A DNA stretch of 37,086 bases from Oscillospiraceae bacterium (GTDB taxonomy: Bacteria; Bacillota; Clostridia; Saccharofermentanales; Saccharofermentanaceae). The notes under the pieces are model-generated. The model did no database searches and was not told where the DNA came from. It saw nothing but the letters and a program-made list of their open reading frames with translations. Every line of letters begins with the position of its first letter. Within the stretch, counting starts at the first letter, position 1. The stretch is from the NCBI GenBank assembly GCA_902802325.1, contig CADCLV010000018.1, positions 1 through 37,086 of the forward strand, given 5' to 3'. The position numbers and the translations under genes are program-made. This document shows, in pieces, positions 1 to 8,536 of this stretch.

Positions 1-264
1 TTATTATGAATACCTGCAGTGTCAGAGAGAATGCTGACAGACACCTGTTCGGCAATCTCGGTGTTTTCAAGGCGCTCAAGAAGACTGACAGGGATGTGAT
101 CATCGCTGTTTGCGGATGCATGATGAAGGTTCCCGAGAATGTCGCAAAGATCAAGAAATCCTATCCTTATGTGGATCTCGTTTTCGATCCCCAGCAGATA
201 CACAGATTTCCTGTGCTTTTGAGAGATTCGATAAGAGACAAGAAGCAGATGGTAAATATAGGTC
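1..264 (+). pseudogene. miaB: miaB fragment (tRNA methylthiotransferase), interrupted
   Basis: The reading frame entering from the left edge encodes part of the N-terminal UPF0004 domain of MiaB, the radical-SAM enzyme that adds a methylthio group to i6A37 of tRNA. NTCSVRENA, AVCGCM and a VDLVFDPQQIHRFP stretch match the family; the cysteines of the first and second motifs are ligands of the auxiliary 4Fe-4S cluster. The frame stops resembling MiaB near QMVNI (about base 262). The rest of that domain, the radical-SAM CxxxCxxC core and the TRAM domain are absent. The frame stays open to 590 only by chance, antisense to the permease. The N-terminus lies outside the window. Either the gene is broken in the genome or the contig is misjoined here. 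Confidence 0.85.
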
Positions 265-2246
265 ACGATCCGATTGATCTCCCCGTCCCTATAGCCCAGC
301 ACCTTCAGCATGGAGATCACCGAGGTGCTCTCATTGAGAAGGATATTGACCATCAGGTACGTCGTGATGACCGAGATAATGACCGCGATCACCGTGACTG
401 GCATCAGCATGTCCTTCATGCCCTGGTTGATCGTCTTATCCAGCGCTTCCGAAAGAGAAGATTTACTGACTTCACGCAGAAGCTCAGAATCTCTGTACGG
501 CAGCTTCTCCTTACTCATGACCAGCGTATAGGCATCCTCCGGCATGGAAAGAAGTCTGTTGACCGAGGATCGGGAAGCAACCATCAGTGACTGGGAACCG
601 TTCACAAAAACTCCATCCACATGAATCTGATACTCTTTTAGATCCGCGATATTTCTTATGGTAATGGTATCTCCGGTTTTGACATGATATGCATATGCAC
701 TCATCTCGGAGATATAGAACTTGCCCTCATCAAGAGGGAACTCATTTCCATCCGAGTCTTTAACATGGATCATCGAAGTATCGTCAATTCCCATCAGGGT
801 GATCAGGTCGGGATTGTCTTTGACCTCGAAGGAAGCTGCCATCACTGCCGCTCCCCGCTCCGGCGTTCCTGTATTTACAGAGGAAAGGAAGTATTCGTAT
901 TCAAAGTCACCCGTCTCTTTTACGCTGGTATCGACATATCGCTGGATCGAATCCACGCAGGCGAAGGTAAATGCCACCAGCGTCCCGCCCAGTGCGATTC
1001 CGGCGATGACCAGAAGGGTTCTGGGAAGATGGCCGAATACGGCGCGGATCTTATATTTCGTCCGGAAACTCATCTTCGCTTTACGAAGACCCATTCTCTT
1101 CTTCTTATTCTTCGCAAGTCCTTTAATCATGTCGATCGCCGACCCGCGCATATTGATCAGCGCAGTAATAAAGACCGCGATCACATAGCACACCGTCGGA
1201 AGTAAAAGTGCGACAAGAGAGGACTTCCAGGTTATGTGTGTCACCTTATAGAAGACTTCCATCTTATCTTCGATCAGCATATCGGAAAGAGGAGCAAGTG
1301 CTGGTATTGCCAGAAGGATACCCAGTAGTCCCCCCAGGATCCCCGGGATCGCGCCCAGTACGCTATAGTGCAGAGCCAGCTCATAACGCTTATACCCGAG
1401 CGCATGAAGGACACCGATCATCTTTCTCTCGTTTCTGATCTTACGTCCAAGCACGACTGCAATCAGAAGCACCATGAAAACCATCGTTGTCGGCAGGATG
1501 ATTTTTACGGTAAACCCCAATTCCTCAAACTGATCTTTCGGACTTTGGATACGGGAGTTATTGCCGACATCCACATAGGACAGCGTCCCGTACGACTCGT
1601 TAAGTGCTTTTCGAAAAGCACTTACATCCGTACCTTCTTCGTATCTTACAGCATAGACGGTCGCCATATCTGCTTTCTCATATGCAGAAAAAGCACTTTC
1701 CTTCACCACGCCGACTCCGAAACGGTCGCTGTCGGAAAAGGTATCCGTGATGTTTTTCAGACAGAAAAGATAATCTGTACGGATGACTTCACCACAGATG
1801 TGATAGATCCTGCCGTCAAGAGTAATGCTGTCGCCGATAGATAGACCCTGCCGTTCCATAAAAAGTCCGTTGAGAAGAATATCCGTATCTGATTCAATAT
1901 CCCTTCCCTCCTGGACACGATACAGATTGATCTCGGAAGATGGCGCAAAGATACGGACCTCCGTCTCTGTGTCCTGCATCTTAAGATCGATATAAGGCTG
2001 CTTCTCGATCAAGACGTGATGCTGTTCTTCTAAGGATTTTTCATCGTCAAGCGGGAGAATCGTCATGAACTCCGCATCTTCCAGATGGGCTTCATTCAGA
2101 AGCTTCTGAAAGCTTTCCTGCTGTACGCCATACGAAGAATCAAAGGCGACATGCAGGCAGGAAACCAGCGCTGTCAGGATCGTTATGCTTAAGAAAAAAG
2201 ACAGATTGCTCCGGAAATTCCGGATATATCGTTTATTCAGTACCAT
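265..2246 (-). pseudogene. FtsX-like ABC permease lacking its C-terminal membrane segments
   Basis: The protein reads from ATG 2246 (MVLNKRYIRNF), 11 nt after the ATPase gene, and continues without a stop to the left edge. About 660 residues resemble the MacB/FtsX-type permease of Gram-positive exporters: an N-terminal membrane helix, a large extracytoplasmic domain, a middle helix cluster (around IGVLHALGYKR), a second extracytoplasmic domain, and SVISMLKVLGYRDGEINRI at the start of the final membrane domain. Similarity then ends and the frame runs through antisense miaB. The two last helices and the usual terminal ALKNRE-like tail, both present in the paralogues at 5453-7717 and 30653-32875, are missing. 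The exact break is uncertain within about 240-270. The transporter half it should form with the 2258-2956 ATPase is probably non-functional unless the join is an assembly error. Confidence 0.8.
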
Positions 2247-2257
2247 ATTCCGTCACC

Positions 2258-2956
2258 TCAGATCTGAAGTTCCGAAACCGGAAGTTTCTTGCTGTTCATG
2301 CTGTTTTCAACGATTTTTCCGTCATGGATGCGAATGATCCTGTCCGCCATTCCGGAGATTCCTTCGTTATGGGTGATGATCACGATCGTCGTTTTATATT
2401 CCCGGTTGATCTTCTCAAGCATTGTCAGCACATCTCTGGAGGATTTCGAATCCAGGGCACCCGTCAGCTCATCACAAAGGAGGATCTGCGGATTTTTAAC
2501 CAGGGCTCGGGCGATCGCACAGCGCTGCTGCTGTCCTCCTGACAGTTCTCTGGGGAACTTATGCTTATGCTTGGTAAGATTCAAAGTCTCCAGAAGTTCA
2601 TCAATGGAAAGCGGCTCTTTTGAAATATCCGCGACGACTTCCACATTCTCACGGACCGTCAGATCCGGGATCAGGTTATAGGATTGAAAAACAAATCCCA
2701 CATGTTTCCTCCGATACTCGGACAGCCCGCTTTTCCCCTGCGCGGTGAGTTCAGTCTCTCCAACGCGGATCACACCCGAATCCGGAGAATCGATACCTCC
2801 CAGCATATTCAGAAGTGTGGATTTACCGGACCCGGAAGGTCCCAGGATTACTGTGATCTCTCCTTTTTCTGCGGTAAAGTCCACCCCGTCCATGGCACGG
2901 ATCAGGCTCTCCCCGCTGCCATATTGCTTCACTGCATTTTTCACTTCAATAAACAT
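2258..2956 (-). CDS. MacB/LolD-type ABC exporter ATPase
   Basis: A 232-residue ATPase of the family that pairs with FtsX-like permeases for export of peptides, antibiotics or lipoproteins. Visible motifs: Walker A GPSGSGKST near residue 40, a Q-loop in VFQSYNLIPDLTV, signature LSGGQQQRCAIARAL near 140, Walker B ILLCDE and the H-loop ITHNEG. The segment after Walker B reads DELTGALD where the two paralogues in this window have DEPTGALD, a slightly unusual change at a normally conserved proline. SD AGGAG lies just before ATG 2956. The gene is cotranscribed with the truncated permease downstream and follows an AraC regulator by 90 nt. Family assignment is firm; substrate is unknown. Confidence 0.9.
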   Translation of the reverse strand: MFIEVKNAVKQYGSGESLIRAMDGVDFTAEKGEITVILGPSGSGKSTLLNMLGGIDSPDSGVIRVGETELTAQGKSGLSEYRRKHVGFVFQSYNLIPDLTVRENVEVVADISKEPLSIDELLETLNLTKHKHKFPRELSGGQQQRCAIARALVKNPQILLCDELTGALDSKSSRDVLTMLEKINREYKTTIVIITHNEGISGMADRIIRIHDGKIVENSMNSKKLPVSELQI

Positions 2957-3046
2957 TTTCTTTCTCCTTTTTACTATTTTTGGCCGCAGGAAACTTCACC
3001 CTCACTTCCGCAAGGACTTCTATTTCACTGAATGTCCATTCATTTC

Positions 3047-4051
3047 TTATGTATGTAATCGACGATATTCGGTCGGTGTCACACCATATGTCTTCTTAAA
3101 CAGAGCACAGAATTTACTTGGATTGCTGTATCCTGCCTCCTCTGCCAGATCCGCAATACTCTTTCTCGTTTTCCGAAGGCCTTCTTCCGCCTTTTGCAGC
3201 CGTACATTCTGAAGAAATGTATAGATCGGAACACCATATACTTTCCGGAAATACATCTTCAGCGCCGGTGCCGTACAGCGAAGATCTTTTGCCAGTTCCT
3301 CCGCCGTCAGGTGGATGCTGGGATCCTGAAGGATCCTTTTTCTCGCATCTTCCGCAATCTTTCTCTGGCCGGAAGTGGTATATTCACTCTTCCGGAGCGG
3401 TTCCACATCTTCGTGAAGAAGAAGATATAAAAGTCTCGTACTCTGCATCCTGGCCCGCGGAAGATCCAGGGACCGGTCATCGATTCCCTTGGTCAGATCC
3501 TCCACGATCTGACGGAATTCCTGCGATGCATTTCCCAGGAAGCACTCTTTATCCCTTTCAATCAGCTGCATACAGGCTTCTTTTGTGATGCCATAGTAAG
3601 AAAGTGTAGTCCGGTCACTGTCACTCATGAGCTCGAAATTAAAATACAGACCAAAACCTCGATAGTATTCTTTCCGGAAAGTCAGCAGGACCTGGGGATC
3701 ATTTTCATCGAAGCCGACCATACCTTTATCCAGGTAGGCATACTTCCCCTTTCCCCTCATAAACACTTCGACGCGGCCGTCCATGCAATAGTTCAGTTTA
3801 AAGAAACGGAGCCGGTCCGTAAGAACAGGTCTCCGTCCATCAATATGTGCACCAAATTCAAGTTCTCTCGGGATCGTGTAATAGAAGATCCCCATACCTT
3901 CGAATGGCATCACCACATATGCATCGACCGCTTTGTCATCACGAGGCGATGCTTTCAATTCCATCTTGGTGATCCATTCAGAAGCACGTGCAAAATGTAC
4001 TACATCATCCAAAGGAACCGGGGAAACTCTTTTGACCAGATCTTCAAACAT
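3047..4051 (-). CDS. AraC-family transcriptional regulator
   Basis: A 334-residue protein with a C-terminal double helix-turn-helix of the AraC/XylS type (about 245-332), visible in IHLTAEELAKDLRCTAPALKMYF and the closing ADLAEEAGYSNPSKFCALFKKTYGVTP signature, split here over two helices. The N-terminal 240 residues have no motif I recognise and may be a ligand-binding domain. SD AAGGAG precedes ATG 4051. It lies upstream of, and in the same direction as, the ATPase/permease pair, 90 nt away with no terminator visible, so it probably controls that exporter. Its own promoter carries a degenerate copy of the window-wide GTTAGC-N4-GCTAAC palindrome. Confidence 0.88.
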   Translation of the reverse strand: MFEDLVKRVSPVPLDDVVHFARASEWITKMELKASPRDDKAVDAYVVMPFEGMGIFYYTIPRELEFGAHIDGRRPVLTDRLRFFKLNYCMDGRVEVFMRGKGKYAYLDKGMVGFDENDPQVLLTFRKEYYRGFGLYFNFELMSDSDRTTLSYYGITKEACMQLIERDKECFLGNASQEFRQIVEDLTKGIDDRSLDLPRARMQSTRLLYLLLHEDVEPLRKSEYTTSGQRKIAEDARKRILQDPSIHLTAEELAKDLRCTAPALKMYFRKVYGVPIYTFLQNVRLQKAEEGLRKTRKSIADLAEEAGYSNPSKFCALFKKTYGVTPTEYRRLHT

Positions 4052-4079
4052 CTTCTGCTCCTTACGTTGTTATGATCGC

Positions 4080-4109
4080 ATTGTAGCACATAAGTTAGCA
4101 GATGTTTAC
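4080..4109 (-). promoter_or_regulatory. Extended -10 promoter with degenerate 16-bp operator (araC-type gene)
   Basis: Reading leftwards, TGCTACAAT forms an extended -10 (TACAAT at 4085-4080). The expected -35 region is weak and is occupied by GTAAACATCTGCTAAC (4109-4094), a copy of the repeated palindrome with one perfect and one 2-mismatch half. The site overlaps the -35 region, unlike most other copies, which lie at the start site. Confidence 0.5.
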
Positions 4110-4139
4110 TCCATTCGAACAAAAATAGCCCAAATGATA

Positions 4140-4640
4140 TCACAATAATGTACAGATCCAGGCAAGGATCGCACAAGCAGGGAAAAAGCAGATCACATGG
4201 GCAATATGTGTCTTTTTGTTGTATCCGAACAGGCTCCGGTTATAGACAGATCCGACCTGCGGATAGTAATGGGTAAAAAATCCGAACCCCTGATTACAAA
4301 GAAGCACCCAGTCAAAGAAGATCACATCAAACGCCTTAAGAAGAAGCAGCATGACCAGAAATCTTACGAAAAACTGCCAGAAGCCGTATTCATTCTTTAT
4401 GCCGTCCCATGCACCCAGAATAACAGCACCGCCCATTAGAACCAGCGATAGCGCTGCCATAACATAGCCCACAGCGTGCTGTCCCTTAAACCGTTCCGGG
4501 ACATAGTCAGGTGTCACCTCAATGGCTTCTTTGGGAGCGGAAGAGAAAAATTTCTTATCCTGGATAAACCCGACGCCACTCCAGAGCATCAGAAAAAGTC
4601 CCGCCATCATCATAAGTGAAAGTAAAATCGTAATCAGCAT
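4140..4640 (-). CDS. Small four-helix membrane protein of unknown function
   Basis: I do not recognise this 166-residue protein. It is hydrophobic, with likely membrane helices at about 2-24, 58-80, 88-114 and 145-165. A short polar loop (27-56) follows the first helix and a second (115-144, rich in aromatic residues and containing HYYPQVGSVYN) follows the third. It starts 2 nt after the stop of the TetR gene, with the ribosome binding site (AGGAGA) inside the end of tetR, so the two form one transcript. TetR/small-membrane-protein pairs are often self-contained stress or efflux units, which is inference only. No signal peptidase or catalytic motif is seen. Confidence 0.8.
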   Translation of the reverse strand: MLITILLSLMMMAGLFLMLWSGVGFIQDKKFFSSAPKEAIEVTPDYVPERFKGQHAVGYVMAALSLVLMGGAVILGAWDGIKNEYGFWQFFVRFLVMLLLLKAFDVIFFDWVLLCNQGFGFFTHYYPQVGSVYNRSLFGYNKKTHIAHVICFFPACAILAWICTLL

Positions 4641-4642
4641 AT

Positions 4643-5272
4643 CTATATCTCCTCATTTCTTTTTTGTGCAGCCGCCAGCATCTGAAGGCCGCCGGTGTGA
4701 TAGACCGAAAGAAGATTGACGAACTGCTTGGTCTTCTTTCTGTCATATCCTCTGGATACTGCTTCGATGATGCTTTTAAAAAAAGACGCAGTAATAATAG
4801 ATAGAAAGCCGGAATCAAAATCGTCACTTAGTATTCCTGCTTCTTTCCATTTACGCTGGTATGCTTCCGCCTCCGAAACGCCTTCCTGAAACAGATCCTC
4901 CTGCCAGTTTCTAAGAGATGTCTTATCCGCAGACTGTAATAGCAGAGAAACCTCATCCAAATGGTCAAAAACATAATCGACGACATTATCAGAAGGCAGC
5001 ATTTTCATCGGGTTTTCCCGGAGCAGATCGTTATCTATCACCTGATACTGCTTCTGGATCCTGGAAAGTTCGCCCTTAAGTCCATCCAGAACAGGTTTTA
5101 CCAGGTCCACAAACAGCGCATCCTTGTCATTATAGTGGCCATAGATTGCACCTGTCGTCACTCCTGCCTCTCTGGCTATATCCCGAAGATACGCATTCTC
5201 ATATCCCTTCTCGATAAATGTCCTCTTTCCCACTTGGAGAATTCTTTGTCTTGTTGCTTCTTTATCTCTCAT
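4643..5272 (-). CDS. TetR-family transcriptional regulator
   Basis: A 209-residue repressor-type protein. The N-terminal HTH (about 5-50) shows the TetR pattern RQRILQVGKRTFIEKGYE, then YLRDIAREAGVTTGAIYGHY over the recognition helix. The C-terminal ligand domain is divergent, as usual. ATG 5272 is chosen because AGAGG sits 5 nt upstream and the TetR domain begins directly after it; an upstream in-frame start at 5329 would lie inside the promoter and operators. It is the first gene of a two-gene unit with the small membrane protein. Two overlapping perfect palindromes in its own promoter suggest autorepression. Confidence 0.9.
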   Translation of the reverse strand: MRDKEATRQRILQVGKRTFIEKGYENAYLRDIAREAGVTTGAIYGHYNDKDALFVDLVKPVLDGLKGELSRIQKQYQVIDNDLLRENPMKMLPSDNVVDYVFDHLDEVSLLLQSADKTSLRNWQEDLFQEGVSEAEAYQRKWKEAGILSDDFDSGFLSIITASFFKSIIEAVSRGYDRKKTKQFVNLLSVYHTGGLQMLAAAQKRNEEI

Positions 5273-5290
5273 AAAACCTCTGCGCGCAAA

Positions 5291-5346
5291 TATAACCTGG
5301 TTATATAACCGGGTTATATAGTAAGCCAATGCTAACTCATTGTCAA
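5291..5346 (-). promoter_or_regulatory. tetR promoter with two overlapping palindromic operators
   Basis: Leftward promoter: TTGACA (5346-5341), 17-nt spacer, TACTAT (5323-5318). Just downstream are TATATAACC-G-GGTTATATA (5302-5320) and TATAACC-T-GGTTATA (5291-5305), two perfect inverted repeats sharing one arm, which fits autoregulation by the adjacent TetR. The spacer also contains a one-mismatch copy of the window-wide palindrome (GTAAGCCAATGCTAAC, 5321-5336), so a second regulator may act here. Confidence 0.72.
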
Positions 5347-5364
5347 TACGGAATTCAGCGGAAA

Positions 5365-5412
5365 AAGTTCAGGTTCCTTGAAACCAAATGATTTCAAGGG
5401 ACCTTTTACAAG
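5365..5412 (-). terminator. Rho-independent terminator after exporter operon
   Basis: An inverted repeat (arms 5371-5384 and 5391-5404, one mismatch, containing CCTTGAAA/TTTCAAGG) is followed leftwards by a short U tract (TTTTT, near 5365) and rightwards by TTTT. It lies just beyond the permease stop at 5453 and before the tetR promoter, so it separates the two transcripts. Confidence 0.7.
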
Positions 5413-5452
5413 AAATGGGGTAGTATGTTCTGTCCGAAATCGGGCTTTCCTG

Positions 5453-7717
5453 CTATTCTCTATTCTTCAGTGCTTCGGTCATATCGATCTTACGGACATG
5501 CTTTACATGGATCGCATTTGTAATCAGACAGGTGGCCGTACCAAGCACAACAATGATTGCAAGAACCAGTGGTGTCACCCGGAAGTAGAAGTATCCGCTC
5601 ATCGAATTAAGCATACCCGGCCAGAGCTTGCCGATCAGGAAATACTGAAGAGGCAGGAACACGATCACAGATAGAATAATGATCCATTGTGTCTGAGACA
5701 GGTAAAGCTTATTCACTTCTTTATTCCGGTACCCAAAAACTTTCAAAAGCGAAATATTCAGTGCATTCTTTTCAATAACCATTTTGGTGAGCATGAACAT
5801 AACGATAACATAGCAGATGATTCCTACCGCAGTCAGCATCACGATGAGTGATGCCATAAGAGTCTTCATCTGTTTCGCGCTGTCCGCCACCTTCTCTTTC
5901 GTGACAACTGTTGAGATGAAACGTTCATCGATCCCCTGGATCTCACTGTCAGAAAAAACAGTATTATAGTATCCCTCGCCTTTTTCCAGATACGCATTCA
6001 GCGTATCCTGCGAAGTAAAAGCATATACTCCCAGTTCGAAGTCAACGATTTTCACAACTTTGGCATTCCACGTATGAAGTGTCAGTTTGTTGCTGATTTC
6101 GATGGTATCTCCCGTATGTATACCGATTTTGGCTGCCATGATATCGGAAATGATGATCTCATCTTTCGAAAGCGAGGCGACATCTATACGTTGCAAATAC
6201 TTTGAATCACTGCTGATACCAAGGACATTCACCGGAAGCATTCTGCCATTGTACTCTGTCTCATAGGTGCTGATCGTATCCTTCTCCACATCGGAAGGAA
6301 GGACAGACGGATCCGGAAGCGGTGATTTCAGAACATATTGATACTCCGCCACGGCGGAACCTGGAAGGGTATCGATGTATTTATCGAAAGAAGATCGCAT
6401 GCCCAGGCCAAACATGCAAAGGAGTCCTGCGAGGAAAACACCAATGATCAGGGAAATATACTGTCCTTTGCTTCTTACGACTGTACGGACACGGAAACGG
6501 TTGAGGAAACCGAGTTTTTTCATCTCATGAGCATTCTTCACCCGCTTCTCTTTTTTCGTATCTTTTCGGATCAGGCGAAGCGGAGTAAGGTTGAGTTTTT
6601 TCCCGAAAACGATCAGGTTAATAAGGATCACAGAAAGGATCGGGAACCCGATCATGAGAGCCATTCTGACCGGATCGATCGTATAGAGCATTTTCGGGAC
6701 CACATAATAGGCATATACGCTTTCCAGCGGGATCTTATAGACGAATGCTAAGGCAAGAAGAAGACCGATACCGGTGGAGATAAGGGTAACCAGAACCGGA
6801 ATCGTCAGATAATGACGCAGGATCGATTTCTTCTTATATCCTGTGGCAATCAGAACTCCGACAAAAGAACACTCGTCTTCGAATGTATGGACCGATACAA
6901 GTGCGAAAAGGAAGGCAACGATCACCATTGAAAGGAGCATAAAATAGGTCGACATATTAATATTCAATTCCAATTTGGAGATCAGATTATTCACTCTGTT
7001 GTTATCTCCGATTGCACAGAAGTCAGTCAGAATACCCTTATCCCCCAGTTTTTTGATGATTTCCCGGTTCTCCTGGTTGACTTCTTCTCTGGACAGTTCA
7101 TTTTTGAACTTATATGCATACTGGTAGATCATGTTCTCTTCATCCAGTTTGGAGAAAAAACCGTCACTGACGATCGAGACACCAAAGACATCACGATCTG
7201 CCAGAAGATCTCCCAGTTCCCTGAAACTGACAATATACTCCGGAAGTCCGATAATACCCGAAACTTCCAATTCCTCTGTTCCGACCTGAAAATGGTCACC
7301 GAGTTTCAGATCATGCGTTTCTGCGTAGAGACGATCCAGTGCGATCTCCTTATCACTGTCCGGGAAGCTTCCTTCCAGCAGGAACGGAACATCAATGGAA
7401 TGTCGCATCCGGAACACACGGATATCCGACTCATCCACAGAAGGAAGATCAACATAAGGCTGATATTCAAGTTCGAGAGTATCCCCTAACAGATCGGAGA
7501 CCTCAGATTTATCCATCGGTACAGAAATGGAAAAGAATCCATCTTCCAGACCATTCTTCTCTTCCATATCATGGAACGCCGCCCGGATTCCGTGATTTCC
7601 GACCACATAGGCAGCACAAAGGCAGATCACGAGTATAATGAAAAGTGCAATTCCGCCGTAAATTCCGATGTTTCTTTTTAAGAACCGGGGAAGTCTTTTC
7701 TTAAGAACATTTTTCAT
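5453..7717 (-). CDS. FtsX/MacB-type ABC exporter permease
   Basis: A full-length 754-residue permease. It has an N-terminal helix (about 17-39), a large extracytoplasmic domain (40-255), a middle cluster of helices (about 258-370), another single helix near 420 followed by a second extracytoplasmic domain, and three C-terminal helices from about 625 onward. NISLLKVFGYRNKEVNKLYL and the terminal MTEALKNRE are typical family landmarks. It begins 20 nt after the ATPase stop at 7738 and forms one exporter with it. Family members export antimicrobial peptides, lipids or lipoproteins; the substrate cannot be read from the sequence. It is one of three paralogous pairs in the window. Confidence 0.92.
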   Translation of the reverse strand: MKNVLKKRLPRFLKRNIGIYGGIALFIILVICLCAAYVVGNHGIRAAFHDMEEKNGLEDGFFSISVPMDKSEVSDLLGDTLELEYQPYVDLPSVDESDIRVFRMRHSIDVPFLLEGSFPDSDKEIALDRLYAETHDLKLGDHFQVGTEELEVSGIIGLPEYIVSFRELGDLLADRDVFGVSIVSDGFFSKLDEENMIYQYAYKFKNELSREEVNQENREIIKKLGDKGILTDFCAIGDNNRVNNLISKLELNINMSTYFMLLSMVIVAFLFALVSVHTFEDECSFVGVLIATGYKKKSILRHYLTIPVLVTLISTGIGLLLALAFVYKIPLESVYAYYVVPKMLYTIDPVRMALMIGFPILSVILINLIVFGKKLNLTPLRLIRKDTKKEKRVKNAHEMKKLGFLNRFRVRTVVRSKGQYISLIIGVFLAGLLCMFGLGMRSSFDKYIDTLPGSAVAEYQYVLKSPLPDPSVLPSDVEKDTISTYETEYNGRMLPVNVLGISSDSKYLQRIDVASLSKDEIIISDIMAAKIGIHTGDTIEISNKLTLHTWNAKVVKIVDFELGVYAFTSQDTLNAYLEKGEGYYNTVFSDSEIQGIDERFISTVVTKEKVADSAKQMKTLMASLIVMLTAVGIICYVIVMFMLTKMVIEKNALNISLLKVFGYRNKEVNKLYLSQTQWIIILSVIVFLPLQYFLIGKLWPGMLNSMSGYFYFRVTPLVLAIIVVLGTATCLITNAIHVKHVRKIDMTEALKNRE

Positions 7718-7737
7718 AATGACACCTCTTCCCCTTA

Positions 7738-8436
7738 TTACCAGGCCAGATCCTTAGCACGGATCTTTGTATTATTTACTTCATCTTTCGTAATACGACC
7801 GTCTTTTAAGTGAATGATCCGGTCGGACATCCGGCTGATCGCTTCGTTATGTGTTACGATCAGGATCGTCGTATTATATTCGCGGTTGACGCCCTCAAGG
7901 AGCTCTAAGATCTCCTTGGATGTATCATAGTCCAGGGCACCGGTCGGTTCATCACAGAGAAGCAGCGTCGGAGCCTTAACCAGCGCTCTTCCAATTGATG
8001 TTCTCTGCTGCTGGCCTCCGGAAAGCTGCCTCGGATACTTATTCTGATGTTCTTTTAAACCCAGATCTTTCAGAAGTTTCTGGATATCCAGAGATTTTTT
8101 CCCCAGGAAAGCGCAAACCTCGATATTTTCTTTGACAGTCAGATCCGGGATCAGGTTATAAAACTGGAATACAAAGCCCAGATGATCTCTTCGGTACTCC
8201 AGAAGACCATCCTTATCATCCAATTCGATTTTCTTTCCATTGATACGGATCTCACCGGATGTGAGTGTATCGATTCCACCAATCAGATTAAGAAGTGTCG
8301 ACTTACCTGCACCGGATGGTCCCAGTACCGTGCAGATCTCCCCTTTTTCAAGTTGAAAGTTCAGTCCCTTCAATACATGGACAACATTCTCACCAATCCC
8401 ATAATCTTTCTTTAAATTCTTTACTTCCACAAACAT
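7738..8436 (-). CDS. MacB/LolD-type ABC exporter ATPase
   Basis: A 232-residue ATPase: Walker A GPSGAGKST near residue 40, Q-loop VFQFYNLIPDLTV, signature LSGGQQQRTSIGRAL, Walker B LLLCDEPTGALD and H-loop VTHNEA. ATG 8436 (MFVEVKNLKKDYG) is chosen over the in-frame upstream codon at 8502 because homologues begin here and AAAGGAT lies about 10 nt upstream. It drives the adjacent permease at 5453-7717. The 100-nt gap from the ABC transporter upstream holds only a long hairpin, so cotranscription with that operon is possible. Confidence 0.92.
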   Translation of the reverse strand: MFVEVKNLKKDYGIGENVVHVLKGLNFQLEKGEICTVLGPSGAGKSTLLNLIGGIDTLTSGEIRINGKKIELDDKDGLLEYRRDHLGFVFQFYNLIPDLTVKENIEVCAFLGKKSLDIQKLLKDLGLKEHQNKYPRQLSGGQQQRTSIGRALVKAPTLLLCDEPTGALDYDTSKEILELLEGVNREYNTTILIVTHNEAISRMSDRIIHLKDGRITKDEVNNTKIRAKDLAW

Positions 8437-8468
8437 TTTTTGTATATCCTTTCTTCTGTTTTTTCGCG

Positions 8469-8518
8469 CACTATACCCGGGAAAGGCTCTTTTCCTTTTC
8501 ACCTTCCCTTGTATAGTG
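8469..8518 (-). other. Long imperfect hairpin in intergenic leader
   Basis: CACTATAC (8469-8476) and GTATAGTG (8511-8518) are perfect arms, extended inwards by GGGAA-type pairing to about 18 bp with mismatches. No U tract follows on either strand, so it does not look like an intrinsic terminator. It may be an mRNA processing or stability element between the ABC transporter genes and the ATPase/permease pair. Confidence 0.5.
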
Positions 8519-8536
8519 TTTCCTTATCTGTTTTCC

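Noticed and set aside
6..590. A 194-residue ORF starting with MiaB sequence
   Set aside because: Only the first 85 or so codons look like MiaB; the rest is antisense to the permease with low-complexity Asp/Arg/His translation.
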